Notes under the pieces: generated by a model
Told to the model about the DNA's origin: nothing
The model's database searches: none
The model's input: the letters and a program-made list of their open reading frames with translations, nothing else
NCBI GenBank assembly: GCA_002270565.1
Contig: NQMI01000012.1
Coordinates: 1 to 64,000 of the forward strand
DNA from: Stenocarpella maydis
Taxonomy: Eukaryota; Ascomycota; Sordariomycetes; Diaporthales; Diaporthaceae
Length of the DNA: 64,000 nucleotides
Reading direction: 5' to 3'
In this document: positions 33,748-44,953 of the stretch, one piece after another
Numbering within the stretch: position 1 is the stretch's first letter
Layout of the letters: every line of letters starts with the position of its first letter
Translations under genes and position numbers: made by a program

Positions 33748-35327
33748 ATGGACGAGCTTACGCCTCAGCGAGTTGTTCACTCGAGAACTCTGTCCGGTCA
33801 CAAGAGCCAAAGCTCATTGGCCTCGGCACCAGATATGATGCCGCCGCCACCGCCGTCAGCAGATGATGCCTTATGGTCGCCCGCACCCTCGTTCGGCGCG
33901 CGATCTACACGCTCACTATCCACAACATCTCGGAACTCGAATAGGCTCTCATTGACCTTGCCCATTGCACCGCCGTCAAACTCCCCTTCGCGCCCAACCC
34001 CGATCAACACGAATGTCCCCTCTTTCCCCCCAACCCCTAGAGATACTCCTGTTGTCCGGTCCCCAACGGACGCCAATGACTTCATTCACGCCATTGCTGC
34101 CCAGGAGAGACGTGTGTTAGAGATCCGCGAGGAGCTGAAAAACGCGGAAGCGGAATTGACACGACTCAAGAAGCAGTGGGGCGCGTTCGACTCGGTCAGG
34201 AAACGCAACGCCATGATCAATGGAGAGCCCTTGCGACCCGCCTCATCTGTGCACAACTCACCGGCAACTGATGATGTTGAGGCGACGCGGCGGAGTATCG
34301 AACTGGACCGGAGGAGGACTATGATGATGAGCCAGCAGCTCAACAAGGAGAGTACACCAAACTCGGGAAGACGACGCGTCATCCGCGGCGGGCACACTCG
34401 AGCCCTTTCTCTCCTGTCCCCCACGAAGCCGCAGGAATTCCACCTCCTGGACCTTGACGACCCGCTAGACGCTCACAAACCACCAGTCAAGGATTCCGCG
34501 CCACACCTCCAACATCTCGGCCGGTCATCGCCCATCCCGGTGGCCCAGCTGAACAAGCGCGCATCTTGGGCACCTCGCTCGGCGAGCCCCAATTCCAACA
34601 ACGGCGTGAAGCAGATGGCGGAGGACTTCAAAGCGGGCCTGTGGACCTTTGTAGATGATTTACGGCAGGTCGCCGTGGGAGACGAGCCCATCAACGGGGG
34701 AGGGGTCCAACGCAGAGGTTCCAGCAGAATGAGTGATGGTGACAAGGACGGTGACACGATCCGAGCATCCGTCACCTCTGCGCGGCGGCGCTTGAGCAGC
34801 ACGTTCAGCGACGTTACCCCCACGCCCACATCGCGGTTCACGGATCCCCTGAAGGAATCGGACACGGCAAACCTGGGACGACCAAGGCGGACCAACTCCA
34901 AGCGAACCAAGCACTTCTCCTGGACCCCCCTGAGCGTCGACTCTTTCGACGACAGCGACTGGTCAAACTGGGACAGCCCGATCTCTTCCTCGCCTCGATG
35001 GAGCGGCACGACCATCAACGGCGACATGATCACGCCAATCCCTGAAAAGGGCGACGAAAACGACACACTGTGAGACGCCCTCCATCCCTCTGATCTCGCC
35101 CGCGTCCCCCCTCGTCTGCTTTGCTTCCTGGTTGCTTACTCAAGGCGCCCAAGACTAATAACTGTCCCGCCCACAGCAAGAACGAGACCGCGGCATCGAA
35201 CGACTGCGAGCCTCCCCTCTCCCCTTCGCCATCAGCACTGAAGCTGGAGGAGCTGTCGCTGAATGTTATCAAGAAGCTCAGGAGCCTTGGGGAGCCTCTG
35301 ACTCCTGTGAAGAACAAGGCTTGTTGA
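33748..35327 (+). CDS. DUF4048 domain protein
   Basis: A 490-aa protein of unknown function from two exons (33748-35069 and 35177-35327). The 107-bp intron restores ENDTLKNETAASNDCEPP. The start MDELTPQRVVHSRTLSGHKS is chosen as the first ATG followed by conserved-looking sequence. The open frame extends about 300 bp further upstream but that part looks like leader DNA. A Ser/Pro-rich N-terminus precedes the conserved DUF4048 helix/coiled coil (about 107-150: DANDFIHAIAAQERRVLEIR, then ELTRLKKQWGAF). The middle is phosphorylation-prone Ser/Arg sequence, and the C-terminus has a short helical motif (LKLEELSLNVIKKLRSLGEP). Mostly disordered, probably a regulatory or scaffold protein. Confidence 0.85.
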
Positions 35328-36233
35328 GGGCGGAGCATGCTGGGGGTGGGAAACCAGGGAGGATGATAGTGCGGAGGGGTAAAAGGGGGCTGCAGAGACA
35401 CCCACTCACCACTGTCCGTCGCCCGCAATCCATAACAAAACATCTCGAATTGTACATGCCAGAAGGGATGAAACCCAGAAAGCGCGGCCCGGTCCACCAA
35501 GGCGCCCGAGGACATAAAAACAGCCGTCGTATAGAGGCACGGACAACAACAATTGGCATTGGATCTATAGTCGTGGTCTCGGCCAAAAAAACAGGAGGGA
35601 ATACCGGGTAGGAAGGCCAACACATTGGGTGTTTCGGGTTGTATATACCACAAGATACCGATGGCCTGGGGCAGGCCAGCTCAAGGAGTGATGTTGCATC
35701 TCAGAGATGCCGGCAGAACAGTGTGTCAATGTTGCATAATGATAATGACCCATCACGAAGGAATGAGAGGCAAAGTCAATATAGTAGCACACATGGTGTA
35801 AATCTATATCAGACTATTATTGCTCGATGTGATTGTTCTGTGATGACCCGAAGTCGGTTGCAGTGAATTAATCGTACTCGACAGCTTCAGAACGAGGGTT
35901 AGGGACTCGGTTAAAGTGAATTCAGCCATGCCCACGTGCTTTCGCGTTCCGGACTTGGAAAGCGCGGGCCAAAGGGTCGCGCCAGGCTGATGGTGGTTCA
36001 TCTTGGGTAGTTAGACTAGTAATAATAAGCGCGATCATGCTCTTCCGTCCCGTATCGACATCTGATCGCAACTTGTCCCACCGCCATTCTGTGCTTTTTC
36101 GCACATGGTCACAGTGTATGCGACATGCCTGTCTCTGCCGTTCTCCGACGCCGATTCACTCCCTCGATTCCCTGCAACCCGAGCCCACAGCCAGGCCGTG
36201 ACGATCGATCGCGATGAACGGTGATTGCCCACG
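35328..36233. other. Intergenic region and checkpoint-gene leader
   Basis: No gene is supported. The sequence holds the 3' end of the DUF4048 gene and the leader of the Rad9-like gene. A short upstream ORF begins at 36214 and is described separately. Confidence 0.45.
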
Positions 36234-36309
36234 ATGCGACCGCAAGAGCAAGAGAAAGCCGAAGCTGCGCTCTCCGGCGAGGCTGAGAGCCAGGACACTC
36301 AAGAAGTAA
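36214..36309 (+). promoter_or_regulatory. Upstream ORF overlapping the Rad9-like start codon
   Basis: An ATG at 36214 opens a 31-codon frame (MNGDCPRCDRKSKRKPKLRS...) that ends at 36309, 20 bp before and in a different frame from the main ATG at 36234. Ribosomes starting here would pass the main start, so the uORF could repress translation of the checkpoint protein. Alternatively the transcript starts downstream and the uORF is absent. Confidence 0.45.
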
Positions 36310-39300
36310 TGAGACAGTGCCACCAGCAGTTCGGCGTCGGCTTCATGAGCAGCTCCCCGTCGCAGCCAATACCCGCATACGAGGTGGAGGCCGAGATGCA
36401 GAGATCAAATCCGAGACCACCCAGAGTGCAACAGAAGTGGGTCGGCAAGACGGCCTCCACACATCCTCCCACGTCGTCATCAAAGCAGAGTGCGGCTGCA
36501 TCAAACAGACGAGCGAAGACAGGTGCAAAGGCCATGGCAAATGCAGCGTCGCGGGGCCAATCGCCCAAAGAGGGCCCCGCGTTGGCCGGCAGCTGCAAGG
36601 GCGCCAATGGCAAGGGTCGGGGTGCTGATGTGGGTAGTTGTAGTGCTGCAGGGCAGCGACCGGGGGTGATTGGGACAGAGTCCGACGCGTCAAACAGTCG
36701 CGCCTCTTCTCCAACTCGCCGTGCATCACCAGCCCATCCACCCAAGCAGGTGACACCTTCTGAGGCTGCCGCAGCCTTCGAGCCTGTCGCAGCCTTCGAG
36801 CCTGTCCCCGGGTCTCATAGCGGCGACGGAGGACATGCTCAAAGCCACCATGACCCCAGCTCCACTCCCTTGACCTCCCAGGCAGGAACCCCACCAGGAA
36901 CAGCCAGTCCAGCACAACCCACTGCAGTGTTCAATGACGATGCTGGCGGCGTGGCACCACCTTCACCCAAGCAGCCAAGGCATCGACGGCGCAGAATGGA
37001 TCCCTCTCAGTCCCCAACCCAGTCGAATGATGGGCGCTACGAGCAGTATCTCCCCCGCGGGGACGACCTGATCCCGACCGACCCCGTTGAGAGGCCCGGG
37101 GTTGACTCTCAAGAGACCTCACTTTCTATTTGTGATAGGGACAGGACCTTGCAGGAAGACGACACTGGTGCTGTCAATTTTCGGAACCTGGACGAATACA
37201 ATGATATCTCAGCACCAGGCTCGCTTGCCACGGGCAGACCGTCTCATGGCTCGCCCCATCAACAAGCCACAGGAAACCCGGAGACTCCAGCGCCGCATAA
37301 GAACCCGTTCGCTGGAAGCAAGGCGCATTTACTGCCTGCGTCGCAAATGTTTGGCCAAACTCAAGTGTCGTCAGCCTACAGGGCCGCCAGCCCTACGTCC
37401 TCGCGGCCGTCGCCTGACAATTTCCCACCGCACGACCCCATCCCTCTGAACCTGTTCGCCTCGTCTCCGTTGAAGAATCTGGGCCCAGGCTTGCAACCAC
37501 TTCCTGGTGCCGTATCAAGCCCGCAACTACCTGCTGCTTATAATACCTCGCCACAGCACCCTAGCGACGGTCCGGTCAATTTAACCAGCGCTGCCGTCGG
37601 CTCAACTCCTTTGCACCCAGCGCGCACATTTCCCAGAGGTCTGACGGAAGAGTATGAATCATTGTACACATCTCGGCATGAATACGACTCGTCCCCGCAC
37701 GAAGCCCTTGAAACAGAGTCGGATGGCAACGAAAGCGAGGACGACGCAATGCGCAGGCACTACCAGGCCCTGGCTAAAAGGGCGAAAGCTGAGAAGATGC
37801 TTGCATCTATCAAGTACGAGCGCCAGTCTCTGGAGGACGTCGTGGTGCCATCAACGAGTGCCAGGCAAGGTGGGGGCCAGAAGACAGACTCACAAAAATA
37901 CTTCGACCAATGTGAGGGCAGGGCCGGCGACTACTCTCAGATTACGGTTGAGGACTCGCAGGACCGTGTGGTAATTCTTTCAGCCGGCGAACTTGACAGC
38001 CAAAATGCGGTTATTGACGATTCACAAGAGGTTGTCATTACACGTTCGGCCGAGGACACAGCTCATGTACCGAGCAACGATGCGGTGGTGATGGCAACCT
38101 TGCCGAACACAGCACGAAGCGCTACTAGATCCTCTGTTCAGATTGCAGAAGCCTCGCCCGGTTCACCGCCTACATCACCCGCCCGAAGCAAGGAAGCAGA
38201 AGAGCTTGGCGCGGATCCTGTTCCCGAGACGAGTCCGGCAATGCCGCAACCCAGGCCGTTCGGCGAAATGCAGCCATTGTCGTCCATCGAAGTATCGAAG
38301 GAAGGACCCCTTGCCACTCTCCTACGCGGTAGCTTGCATGAAAATCCATCGTCTCAGGGTCACCAACCACCTGATTCAACGCCTCCAGGGGAACGGACCC
38401 GTTCGCCTCCAGAGATCCGGCAACCTGCTACACACGACGTTGGCACGGACTCGGAAGCCTCGAAAGCTACGCGCAAAGCTGCAGCCGGGAAATCGACATC
38501 AAGAGGCTCTCTTTCCCAAGACATGGTAGAGATAGCGGAGTCGAGTCCTGTGGGCGAGACACGGCCACCTATTCCGGCCTTGAACACCAGGGCAAGCCTC
38601 CGTTCCTCGCGAAACCAAGGTCATAACAGGAGCCCGCCCCGTCCTGGCAGCCCAGGCCCTTCTTTGAGCGTATTGACCACGACACCCAATATCTCCAGCG
38701 AGACGACTCCTCTGACAGAGGGCTCACCTGACGTTGGCGGTAACGCGGCTCTGCTGCCAGATGCTGGAGCCCATACCTCCCCCAGCGCCGCTAAGGCCGG
38801 CCGTAGTAGGAGTAAAGTAGCGGCAGTCCAACCGAAACCAAAACCTGCTGCACCTGCTTCAGGTGTCCCGAGGAATCTCCGCACGTCGGCGAGGCGATCC
38901 GCTGCATCATTTGGGCGGGATGCTTCCGTACCAACAGACGAACTGGCGAGGTCACCTCCGTCATCAGCACCGGCTGCTTTTGAGCAGAGTGCGATGCTAT
39001 CCAGGATTGGCAGAAGTTCACTGAGGCAGACTCCGGTCTCCAGAGAGCCCAGCCGTGGCGGCGGGGGGAATCTTTTTGCAGGAATGGTGTTCGCCATCTC
39101 GTTTCAAGCGAAACAACCCGGGGAGAAGGACAGTGCCTACAATTCGAGATTGGGCCTCTCGAACAAAGTCGGGGAACAGATCAGGCGAGGAGGCGGAAAG
39201 GTTTTGCCTAATGGGTTTGAACAGCTGTTTGAGATTGGAGCGATAAAGAACGTCGAAGTGGCTTCCTCGACACCCCCACCGGACGATGAAATCAAGCTCA

Positions 39301-39965
39301 CCGCCGCCGCGAGGGCGACCGGTTTCACAGCCCTCATTGCGGACGGTCATTCGCGCAAAGTCAAATACATGCAGGCGCTTGCGCTTGGCCTACCCTGTAT
39401 CCACTCCCGGTGGATCACAACTTGCACTGAGAAGCAGAAGCTGGTTGATTGGTCGCACTACCTCCTATGCGCGGGTAATTCGTCTTATCTCGGGGAGTCG
39501 ATAAGGTCGCGCAACATACCGATTTACGACGCGGCGTCGGCCAAGCTGAGTAGGGTAATCAACAGTCGCCCACAGCTGTTGCGTGGATCGCGGATCCTTA
39601 TTGTGCTGCGGAAGCAGGACGAGAGCAAGAAGATGGCATACATCTTCCTCGCACGTGTCCTTGGCGCGTCCTTGTCCAGGGTCTACACGGTCGACGAGGC
39701 TCGGAGGCAGCTCAAGTCCAGTGAGGATGCGGGTTACCCATATGATTGGGTGTTTGTTGAGGAAAAGATGGCTGGTCGGACTTCCCTCTTCGCGGATGAT
39801 ACCAGCTCGACCTCCACAGCATCGGCCTCAAGCAAGAAGCGGAAGCGGAAGAGCACCGCTGACGCGGCAAGCCCGGCGCCGAAAAAGATCCGGACTTTAA
39901 GCAATGAGCTTGTAATCCAGAGCCTCATCCTTGGGAGGCTAATTGAGGAGGACGAAAATATTTGA
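36234..39965 (+). CDS. Rad9/Crb2/53BP1-like DNA damage checkpoint adaptor
   Basis: A single-exon protein of 1,243 aa, mostly disordered, with a C-terminal tandem BRCT unit. Family members bind damaged chromatin, are phosphorylated by ATM/ATR-type kinases and recruit and activate the effector kinase Rad53/Chk2. Evidence is an N-terminal SQDTQEVMRQCHQQFGVGF segment and a scatter of SQ/TQ sites in acidic context (for example VDSQETS, VEDSQDRV, LDSQNAVIDDSQEVV). BRCT 1 starts at about 945 (GNLFAGMVFAISFQ, later GLPCIHSRWITTC). BRCT 2 starts at about 1090 (LLRGSRILIVLRKQ ... YDWVFVEE). A lysine-rich nuclear signal (KKRKRKS) lies near 1200. The ATG at 36234 is used; nine further upstream bases are open without an ATG. 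Confidence 0.85.
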   Translation: MRPQEQEKAEAALSGEAESQDTQEVMRQCHQQFGVGFMSSSPSQPIPAYEVEAEMQRSNPRPPRVQQKWVGKTASTHPPTSSSKQSAAASNRRAKTGAKAMANAASRGQSPKEGPALAGSCKGANGKGRGADVGSCSAAGQRPGVIGTESDASNSRASSPTRRASPAHPPKQVTPSEAAAAFEPVAAFEPVPGSHSGDGGHAQSHHDPSSTPLTSQAGTPPGTASPAQPTAVFNDDAGGVAPPSPKQPRHRRRRMDPSQSPTQSNDGRYEQYLPRGDDLIPTDPVERPGVDSQETSLSICDRDRTLQEDDTGAVNFRNLDEYNDISAPGSLATGRPSHGSPHQQATGNPETPAPHKNPFAGSKAHLLPASQMFGQTQVSSAYRAASPTSSRPSPDNFPPHDPIPLNLFASSPLKNLGPGLQPLPGAVSSPQLPAAYNTSPQHPSDGPVNLTSAAVGSTPLHPARTFPRGLTEEYESLYTSRHEYDSSPHEALETESDGNESEDDAMRRHYQALAKRAKAEKMLASIKYERQSLEDVVVPSTSARQGGGQKTDSQKYFDQCEGRAGDYSQITVEDSQDRVVILSAGELDSQNAVIDDSQEVVITRSAEDTAHVPSNDAVVMATLPNTARSATRSSVQIAEASPGSPPTSPARSKEAEELGADPVPETSPAMPQPRPFGEMQPLSSIEVSKEGPLATLLRGSLHENPSSQGHQPPDSTPPGERTRSPPEIRQPATHDVGTDSEASKATRKAAAGKSTSRGSLSQDMVEIAESSPVGETRPPIPALNTRASLRSSRNQGHNRSPPRPGSPGPSLSVLTTTPNISSETTPLTEGSPDVGGNAALLPDAGAHTSPSAAKAGRSRSKVAAVQPKPKPAAPASGVPRNLRTSARRSAASFGRDASVPTDELARSPPSSAPAAFEQSAMLSRIGRSSLRQTPVSREPSRGGGGNLFAGMVFAISFQAKQPGEKDSAYNSRLGLSNKVGEQIRRGGGKVLPNGFEQLFEIGAIKNVEVASSTPPPDDEIKLTAAARATGFTALIADGHSRKVKYMQALALGLPCIHSRWITTCTEKQKLVDWSHYLLCAGNSSYLGESIRSRNIPIYDAASAKLSRVINSRPQLLRGSRILIVLRKQDESKKMAYIFLARVLGASLSRVYTVDEARRQLKSSEDAGYPYDWVFVEEKMAGRTSLFADDTSSTSTASASSKKRKRKSTADAASPAPKKIRTLSNELVIQSLILGRLIEEDENI

Positions 39966-40595
39966 TGATGCGCTTATTTCTCGACGCACCGCATAGTTAC
40001 CCGTGGGGTTACCGGCCTGTGTTGAAGCCGTGATTAGTAATGTCTTACGAAGGAATACTGTATGATAGCATGATTCTTGGGCACAGGGCAGAAAAGGGGC
40101 ATGGCAAAAACAAGACTTGCCAAATAGGGCTTCCGGTCTGGAGTAAAGGGTCGGTCATAACTGTCGTCATGAACCAAAAAGGTGAAAGCAGAACGAAGTG
40201 CACCAGGGCCCCATAGCTACCTACAGCTTAATAAACCTGCGCGCATCTGCACGAGTGCCTGACTTGAGGCTGTCGATGATGTAAACATTGCTAATGCAGC
40301 CTTCCTATTTGCAGAGACATACCGATGGCATACAATATTGTCTTTGTTGTGAAATTCCACTTTTCGGTGGTAGCATGACTGCCAGGTGTGATATCTCTCC
40401 TCTGGAGAAACACCTGCCAACTCCTTTGTCATATCTCTTGCCGTGTCCCTACCGCCCCTCTCCACCCAACGGGAAACCCAGCAGGCCGGGAACGGTCTCT
40501 ATGGGGGGTCCCTTTTGTTCCCGCCCTTGGTAGCAGCACATAGGGTTGTAAAATCGTCCTGCAGTCGAGAGACGTCGAGGCTGGGTCGGCTGTGG
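39966..40595. other. Intergenic, no recognised gene
   Basis: This holds the 3' end of the Rad9-like gene and sequence downstream of the broken dehydrogenase. Minus-strand frames here continue the dehydrogenase frame past its natural end without family resemblance. Confidence 0.4.
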
Positions 40596-41126
40596 ATCGC
40601 TCCCCCCCCCCGGGGGGGGGACCACGCCTTTGTTCGCTTTCAGCAGCCTCACGAATGCTGCAGCCGAACGCAGCGGATCTTTGGCTCCCGTGAAGTTGTC
40701 AAAGCCGGTCTTGGTATGCCCCGGGCTCACTGCCTAGAAGATAACTTTCTCATCCTCTCCGGTGTTTGATTCATGTAGCAATTGCAGGAGAAGAGTCAAC
40801 ATGTTCAGGTCTGCCTTGGCTACGTTGTAGCCCACTGACTGCGGCGGTGGGAGCTGGTCTTGTTCAGCATGGAACAACTGAAGTGGATGCATGGTTCTCA
40901 CCTTCCTGCTCGCTGTTCTCTCCAGACTTGCTCTAGCACTTGAATTCATGATCACCCTCGGAAGATGGCTCTTCAGCAGCAGGGGCAAGAATGCCCTGGT
41001 GACCATGGCAGGTGACGCGGCGCAGTTGTCGAAGATGCTGTTCAGGTTGGCCCGGGCATCTTGGAGATCCTGAGACTTCGGGTGGCCAGCTCGTGCAGCG
41101 TTATTGATGAGCACTTCAAGGGTCAT
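40596..41126 (-). pseudogene. Truncated, broken short-chain dehydrogenase (SDR)
   Basis: On the minus strand the middle and end of a classical NAD(P)-dependent SDR are readable: VLINNAARAG (NNAG motif), PRVIMNSSARAS (catalytic Ser region), SVGYNVAKADLNM (the YxxxK pair) and AVSPGHTKTGF after the sixth strand. The N-terminal TGxxxGxG cofactor-binding segment is absent upstream. A TAG at 40734-40736 sits between KVIF and AVSPG where a residue such as Trp would be expected, a change that a single G-to-A produces. The tail runs into a C10G9 palindrome (40602-40620) and then loses similarity. I infer a dead fragment. Confidence 0.75.
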
Positions 41127-41543
41127 TGGTGCAAAAAGAGGTACAGATCAGTGCCCGCCGGGTGCCTTGTCCCGTAGGAGAGATGGGCGCAATCAGATGT
41201 TTGAATTATGCTCGCGTGCCCCAAATCCCAAACACGAAAGCCAGGTCCTATCCTATTCCAACATTTATCGGACATAAGCCCTCGCGTCTATCATTCCAAC
41301 TTGATGGTACAAATCCCGTCCCTCGTCATGCCTGATTTAGAAAGTAAAGACAACCATTAGTGCGGTTCACGCCCGTCCGGTGGTCACGGCGCCGTTCGCT
41401 TGGCCAAGTTATCTCCGGGCCCGAGTCGGTCTGCTCGGCCCCTGTCCAGCTGCATCAACCGACCAACTCCAGCAGGTTGTTTGGAAAGGGAGACGTCTGG
41501 CTTTCAGCAACGCGTTTGATCCTGGGCGCCTGTGTGATAGGCA

Positions 41544-43094
41544 ATGGCGTCCATCACCGTTTCAGACATCGGGGTTGCCGCAACGCCGGCCCAGGTGAGC
41601 CAAGCAGTCAGATGAGATGCAGAGCATCGTGTCTAACATGACCCAAGCTGGTCAGGTACAGGCCGTCCGGGCGGCTCACAACACCGCTGTCTGTTTTGAC
41701 CAAGCTGCAGCCAAACCCAGCCACGCCCAAGGAGGGCGACCCGGTCATCTCACTCTATCGGCCAACCTCGGGGACCGCCTTCGACCCTCGGTGCCGGCAC
41801 TCCCTCCTCCTCTCAACGGCCGAAACATCCCGCAACCCCCTCTTCTACCAAGCCTGCATCTACTCCCCGGAGCGTGACGAGCTGTACGTCACCTCCGACC
41901 TGCTGCAGACCACCACCAGCAGCTCGCTGCCCGTCGTGCTCATCTCGCGCGTCAACGTCGTCAGGGGCACGCCTGACAGCGGCGCCGGGTCCGGCCCCGG
42001 TGGCGATGGTGGCGATGGCGACGACGTCGTCGCGGTGGAGTGGCAGAAGCTCCGTCCCCCGCAGAGCATGACCATGCCGGCCGGCGGCGCGCGGTACCCG
42101 GGCGGGATGGTGTTCTGCTCGCAGGGCAGTCTGGCTGATGGTAGCACGGGCGGGCTGTATTTCATGCCGAGGGGGAAGCCGCCCGAGGCGCTCGTGACGG
42201 GCTTCTACGGGCAAGGCTTCAACTCGCCGCACGACGTCGCCGTTGCGCAGGACGGCGCGCTGTGGTTCACGGACCCGTGCCGCGGCTTCGAGCTGGGGTT
42301 CCGCCCGAGGCCGGCGCTGCCCTGCCGCGTGTACAGGTTCCACCCCGAGTATGAGGACTTGAGGGTCGTGGCGGATGGGTTGGGACGACCTCTGGGGATT
42401 GCGCTCAGCTCGGATGAGAGTACGGTTTACATCACGGATTCCGGGTCTGTCGGTGGCGAGGGCGATACGGAATCACCACGGTGTGTTGTCCCCAGTGCCC
42501 TGGGGAAATTTTCAGTGACTTGCTGACAGGACGGGAGCGCTTCGACAATCTATGCCTTTGACGTGACCATCAGGGCTGGCTCGCCATTCCTCGCCAACAA
42601 GCGCGTCTTTGCCGTGCCAACTACAGGAGTAGCGGTCAGCGTAAAATGTGACCAGAGTAGCTTTGTGTATGCTGGCTGTTCTGGCGGCATAGAGATCTGG
42701 AGCTCAGGTGGTATGCTGCAGGCTGTTATCGAAATCCCTGGTGAGTCGAACAGAACGCTGAGTTTGACAACCATGCGTCAAGATGCCTAGCATCATGCTC
42801 ACAACTCCGGCATCTTCGAGTCACTTGTTCTTCACTCTGGAGCTCCTCCCGTCAGAGGCCTGGGTCACAATAGGCTGACATATTTTTTTTGATTTTTTTG
42901 CATAATTAGGTGGTGTTACCAGCTTCTGCTTCGGCCGCCAGGACGAGACGACAAGAGAGATGTTCGCTTGTGCCCAGCAGAGGCTTTGGAGATTTCGATT
43001 CGGCTGCCGAGGCAAGTCGATCCTGCCAGTCGAACGAGCTGGGTGGCTTGAGTGGAACGAGCGAACGGCCCTGGTGACGGCGATGCATCAATGA
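41544..43094 (+). CDS. SMP-30/gluconolactonase-like beta-propeller protein
   Basis: A four-exon model gives 406 aa: 41544-41594, 41711-42484, 42530-42740 and 42910-43094. The first exon (MASITVSDIGVAATPAQ) is the least certain, because no ATG exists in the main exon. Family features are YQACIYSPERDELYVTSDLL, then GQGFNSPHDVAVAQDGALWF with TDP, GLGRPLGIALSSDESTVYIT with DSG, STIYAFDVTIR, KRVFA and YAGCSGGIEIW. The last exon supplies the closing FCFGRQ...QRLWRFRF. Relatives hydrolyse lactones with a bound divalent metal. Here the usual PND and PNG asparagines read PHD and PLG, so metal binding is doubtful. Donor choice at 42485 (45-bp intron) is the only one that keeps frame. Confidence 0.7.
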
Positions 43095-44930
43095 GACGTA
43101 GTGATTTGATGATCTCGTCAAGTCCAGCCGAGTTTTCCTGATAGCATCACCGTGCTAGTTGAGCTGGTTAAGGGCTCCCAAGCGAGATGGAAACCTCGCC
43201 GTCGATAGCTGAGACAATCTAGATGTGCTGATAGCTACTAAGAGCTATTGTTTAGCTCTCATCAAGCATGTAGTCTGGTGTTGGCCTCTTTAAGGGAACT
43301 ACGGACCTCGGCTGAAGTCTATGAAACTCGTGGACGCCCGTGACTGCTCATACCCTGGTGAAAATACGAGTAAAATTACGACCTGCATTTCGAACATGGA
43401 TGCTAAAGTCGGTTCGGGGTTACTTGGCGTTCATCAAGAGCCCAAGGTGTCACTTTTAGAGGCGCTTGTTTTCGTACTTTGTAATTTGCCTAGAGCATCA
43501 GTGCATTGTGTATCATAGCGGACCATGGCCCTGGCATAGTATAACAACCTGTTGCTCGTGACGTCCAGAGCTTATTCCGAACTTTTCTAGGAGTCTATAT
43601 GGCTTCCTGGCTGAATCGACCAGGGCACTATACTGGATACCGTGGACTGAGATTTGCCGAGCAATAAATAAGCATAGGTACGGTATCATTTCGAGGCCGG
43701 CTACCAGCTGGAACGAGGGCTCCCACCGGGAGGTCTTGATGCCTCCGAGGCTGTTATCTGTGGGAAGCACTGGGATTTGGCGCATCGCATCGCATCTTGG
43801 TAAGGCAGACCGCACCTTTGCTTGAGTAAGAGTTATAATATAGTTAATGATCGCGGCCCATTTTCGATATCGAAACCTACGCATGATGCAATAGCATCCG
43901 CGGCCGAGGCAGACACGTTCTCTCACTCGAAATTCTCCCCGATGCTCACACTTGCGCAAGGCTGCTCAAGATGACAGCAGAGGTGAAACAATCCTGCGTT
44001 TTTCGTCATTGAGAAGGATAGGCCAAGGTTTTATGTTGTACCATGGACATCCTGCGCGACTTGCCAGTCGTTGAATACCAACTTGACCCCTAAAAAGTTT
44101 ACCATATCCGGTAGGGAGAGTGGGGACACTCCATTCGAGACGAGACAAGAACAACAGTTACTTCTGCAGGCCGGTGGCATCATCAGCAGGAATATGGGTA
44201 TGCTATATATCCCGTGCGTTTTGCTTCGTCGTTTAGGAGGGCCTGTGAGATAGATAGTTGGAGGCTACGTTGGCAAACATTGACAATGGGAACGACCTGA
44301 AGAGGCTTGAGTGACACGCAATATAGTACAGGTGTTTGGGCTGAATTAACCATGAAATCTTAACACTGCAGAGGATGACTATGAGTAGGTGAAAGCAAAT
44401 TGATAGGCACATGCACACTTGTGCCTACCTAGGTATTGCACTTGTTTGGATGATGGGAGGGAAATGGAACAATTGTGTTTGTTTCAAGTTTCATACTATT
44501 TCTACGTGTAAACATGAATTTTATATTTAGATAGATGTTTACTCTTGGTTAAATTGTGATGCTAGCTTATATGTTTGCACTGTATTATATCCTCAACGCC
44601 AGCGGCAATAGTCTCGCTCACAACACTGACAATATTGTGACCAGCGAGATAACTGGTGAGGTCATAGCAACGTCACAAGACAAGGCCAGGCCGAGGGAAA
44701 ATGCGAGTTCATCAGAAAAAGTCTCCGCCGAAGGCTGACATGGGGGAGGGGGAGGGGGGAGCTGTCAGGCACAGGCCGAGCAGGGGGCCTTGCTTGCTTT
44801 CCTCGCGTACCAAGCAGCGAGGAAGCTTTAGTCGGGGTTGCATTAAAGTTCCCCAATCGATCGGCACGCCCCTTGCAGAGCCTCAAGATCAAGGGAGGGA
44901 AGGGAAAAGAAAGAACCTAAAAGCCGGCAG

Positions 44931-44953
44931 AGCAAGCAAGCAAGCAAGCAAGG
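44931..44953. repeat. AGCA tetranucleotide microsatellite
   Basis: About five and a half AGCA units in the gene-free region. No function can be inferred. Confidence 0.9.
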
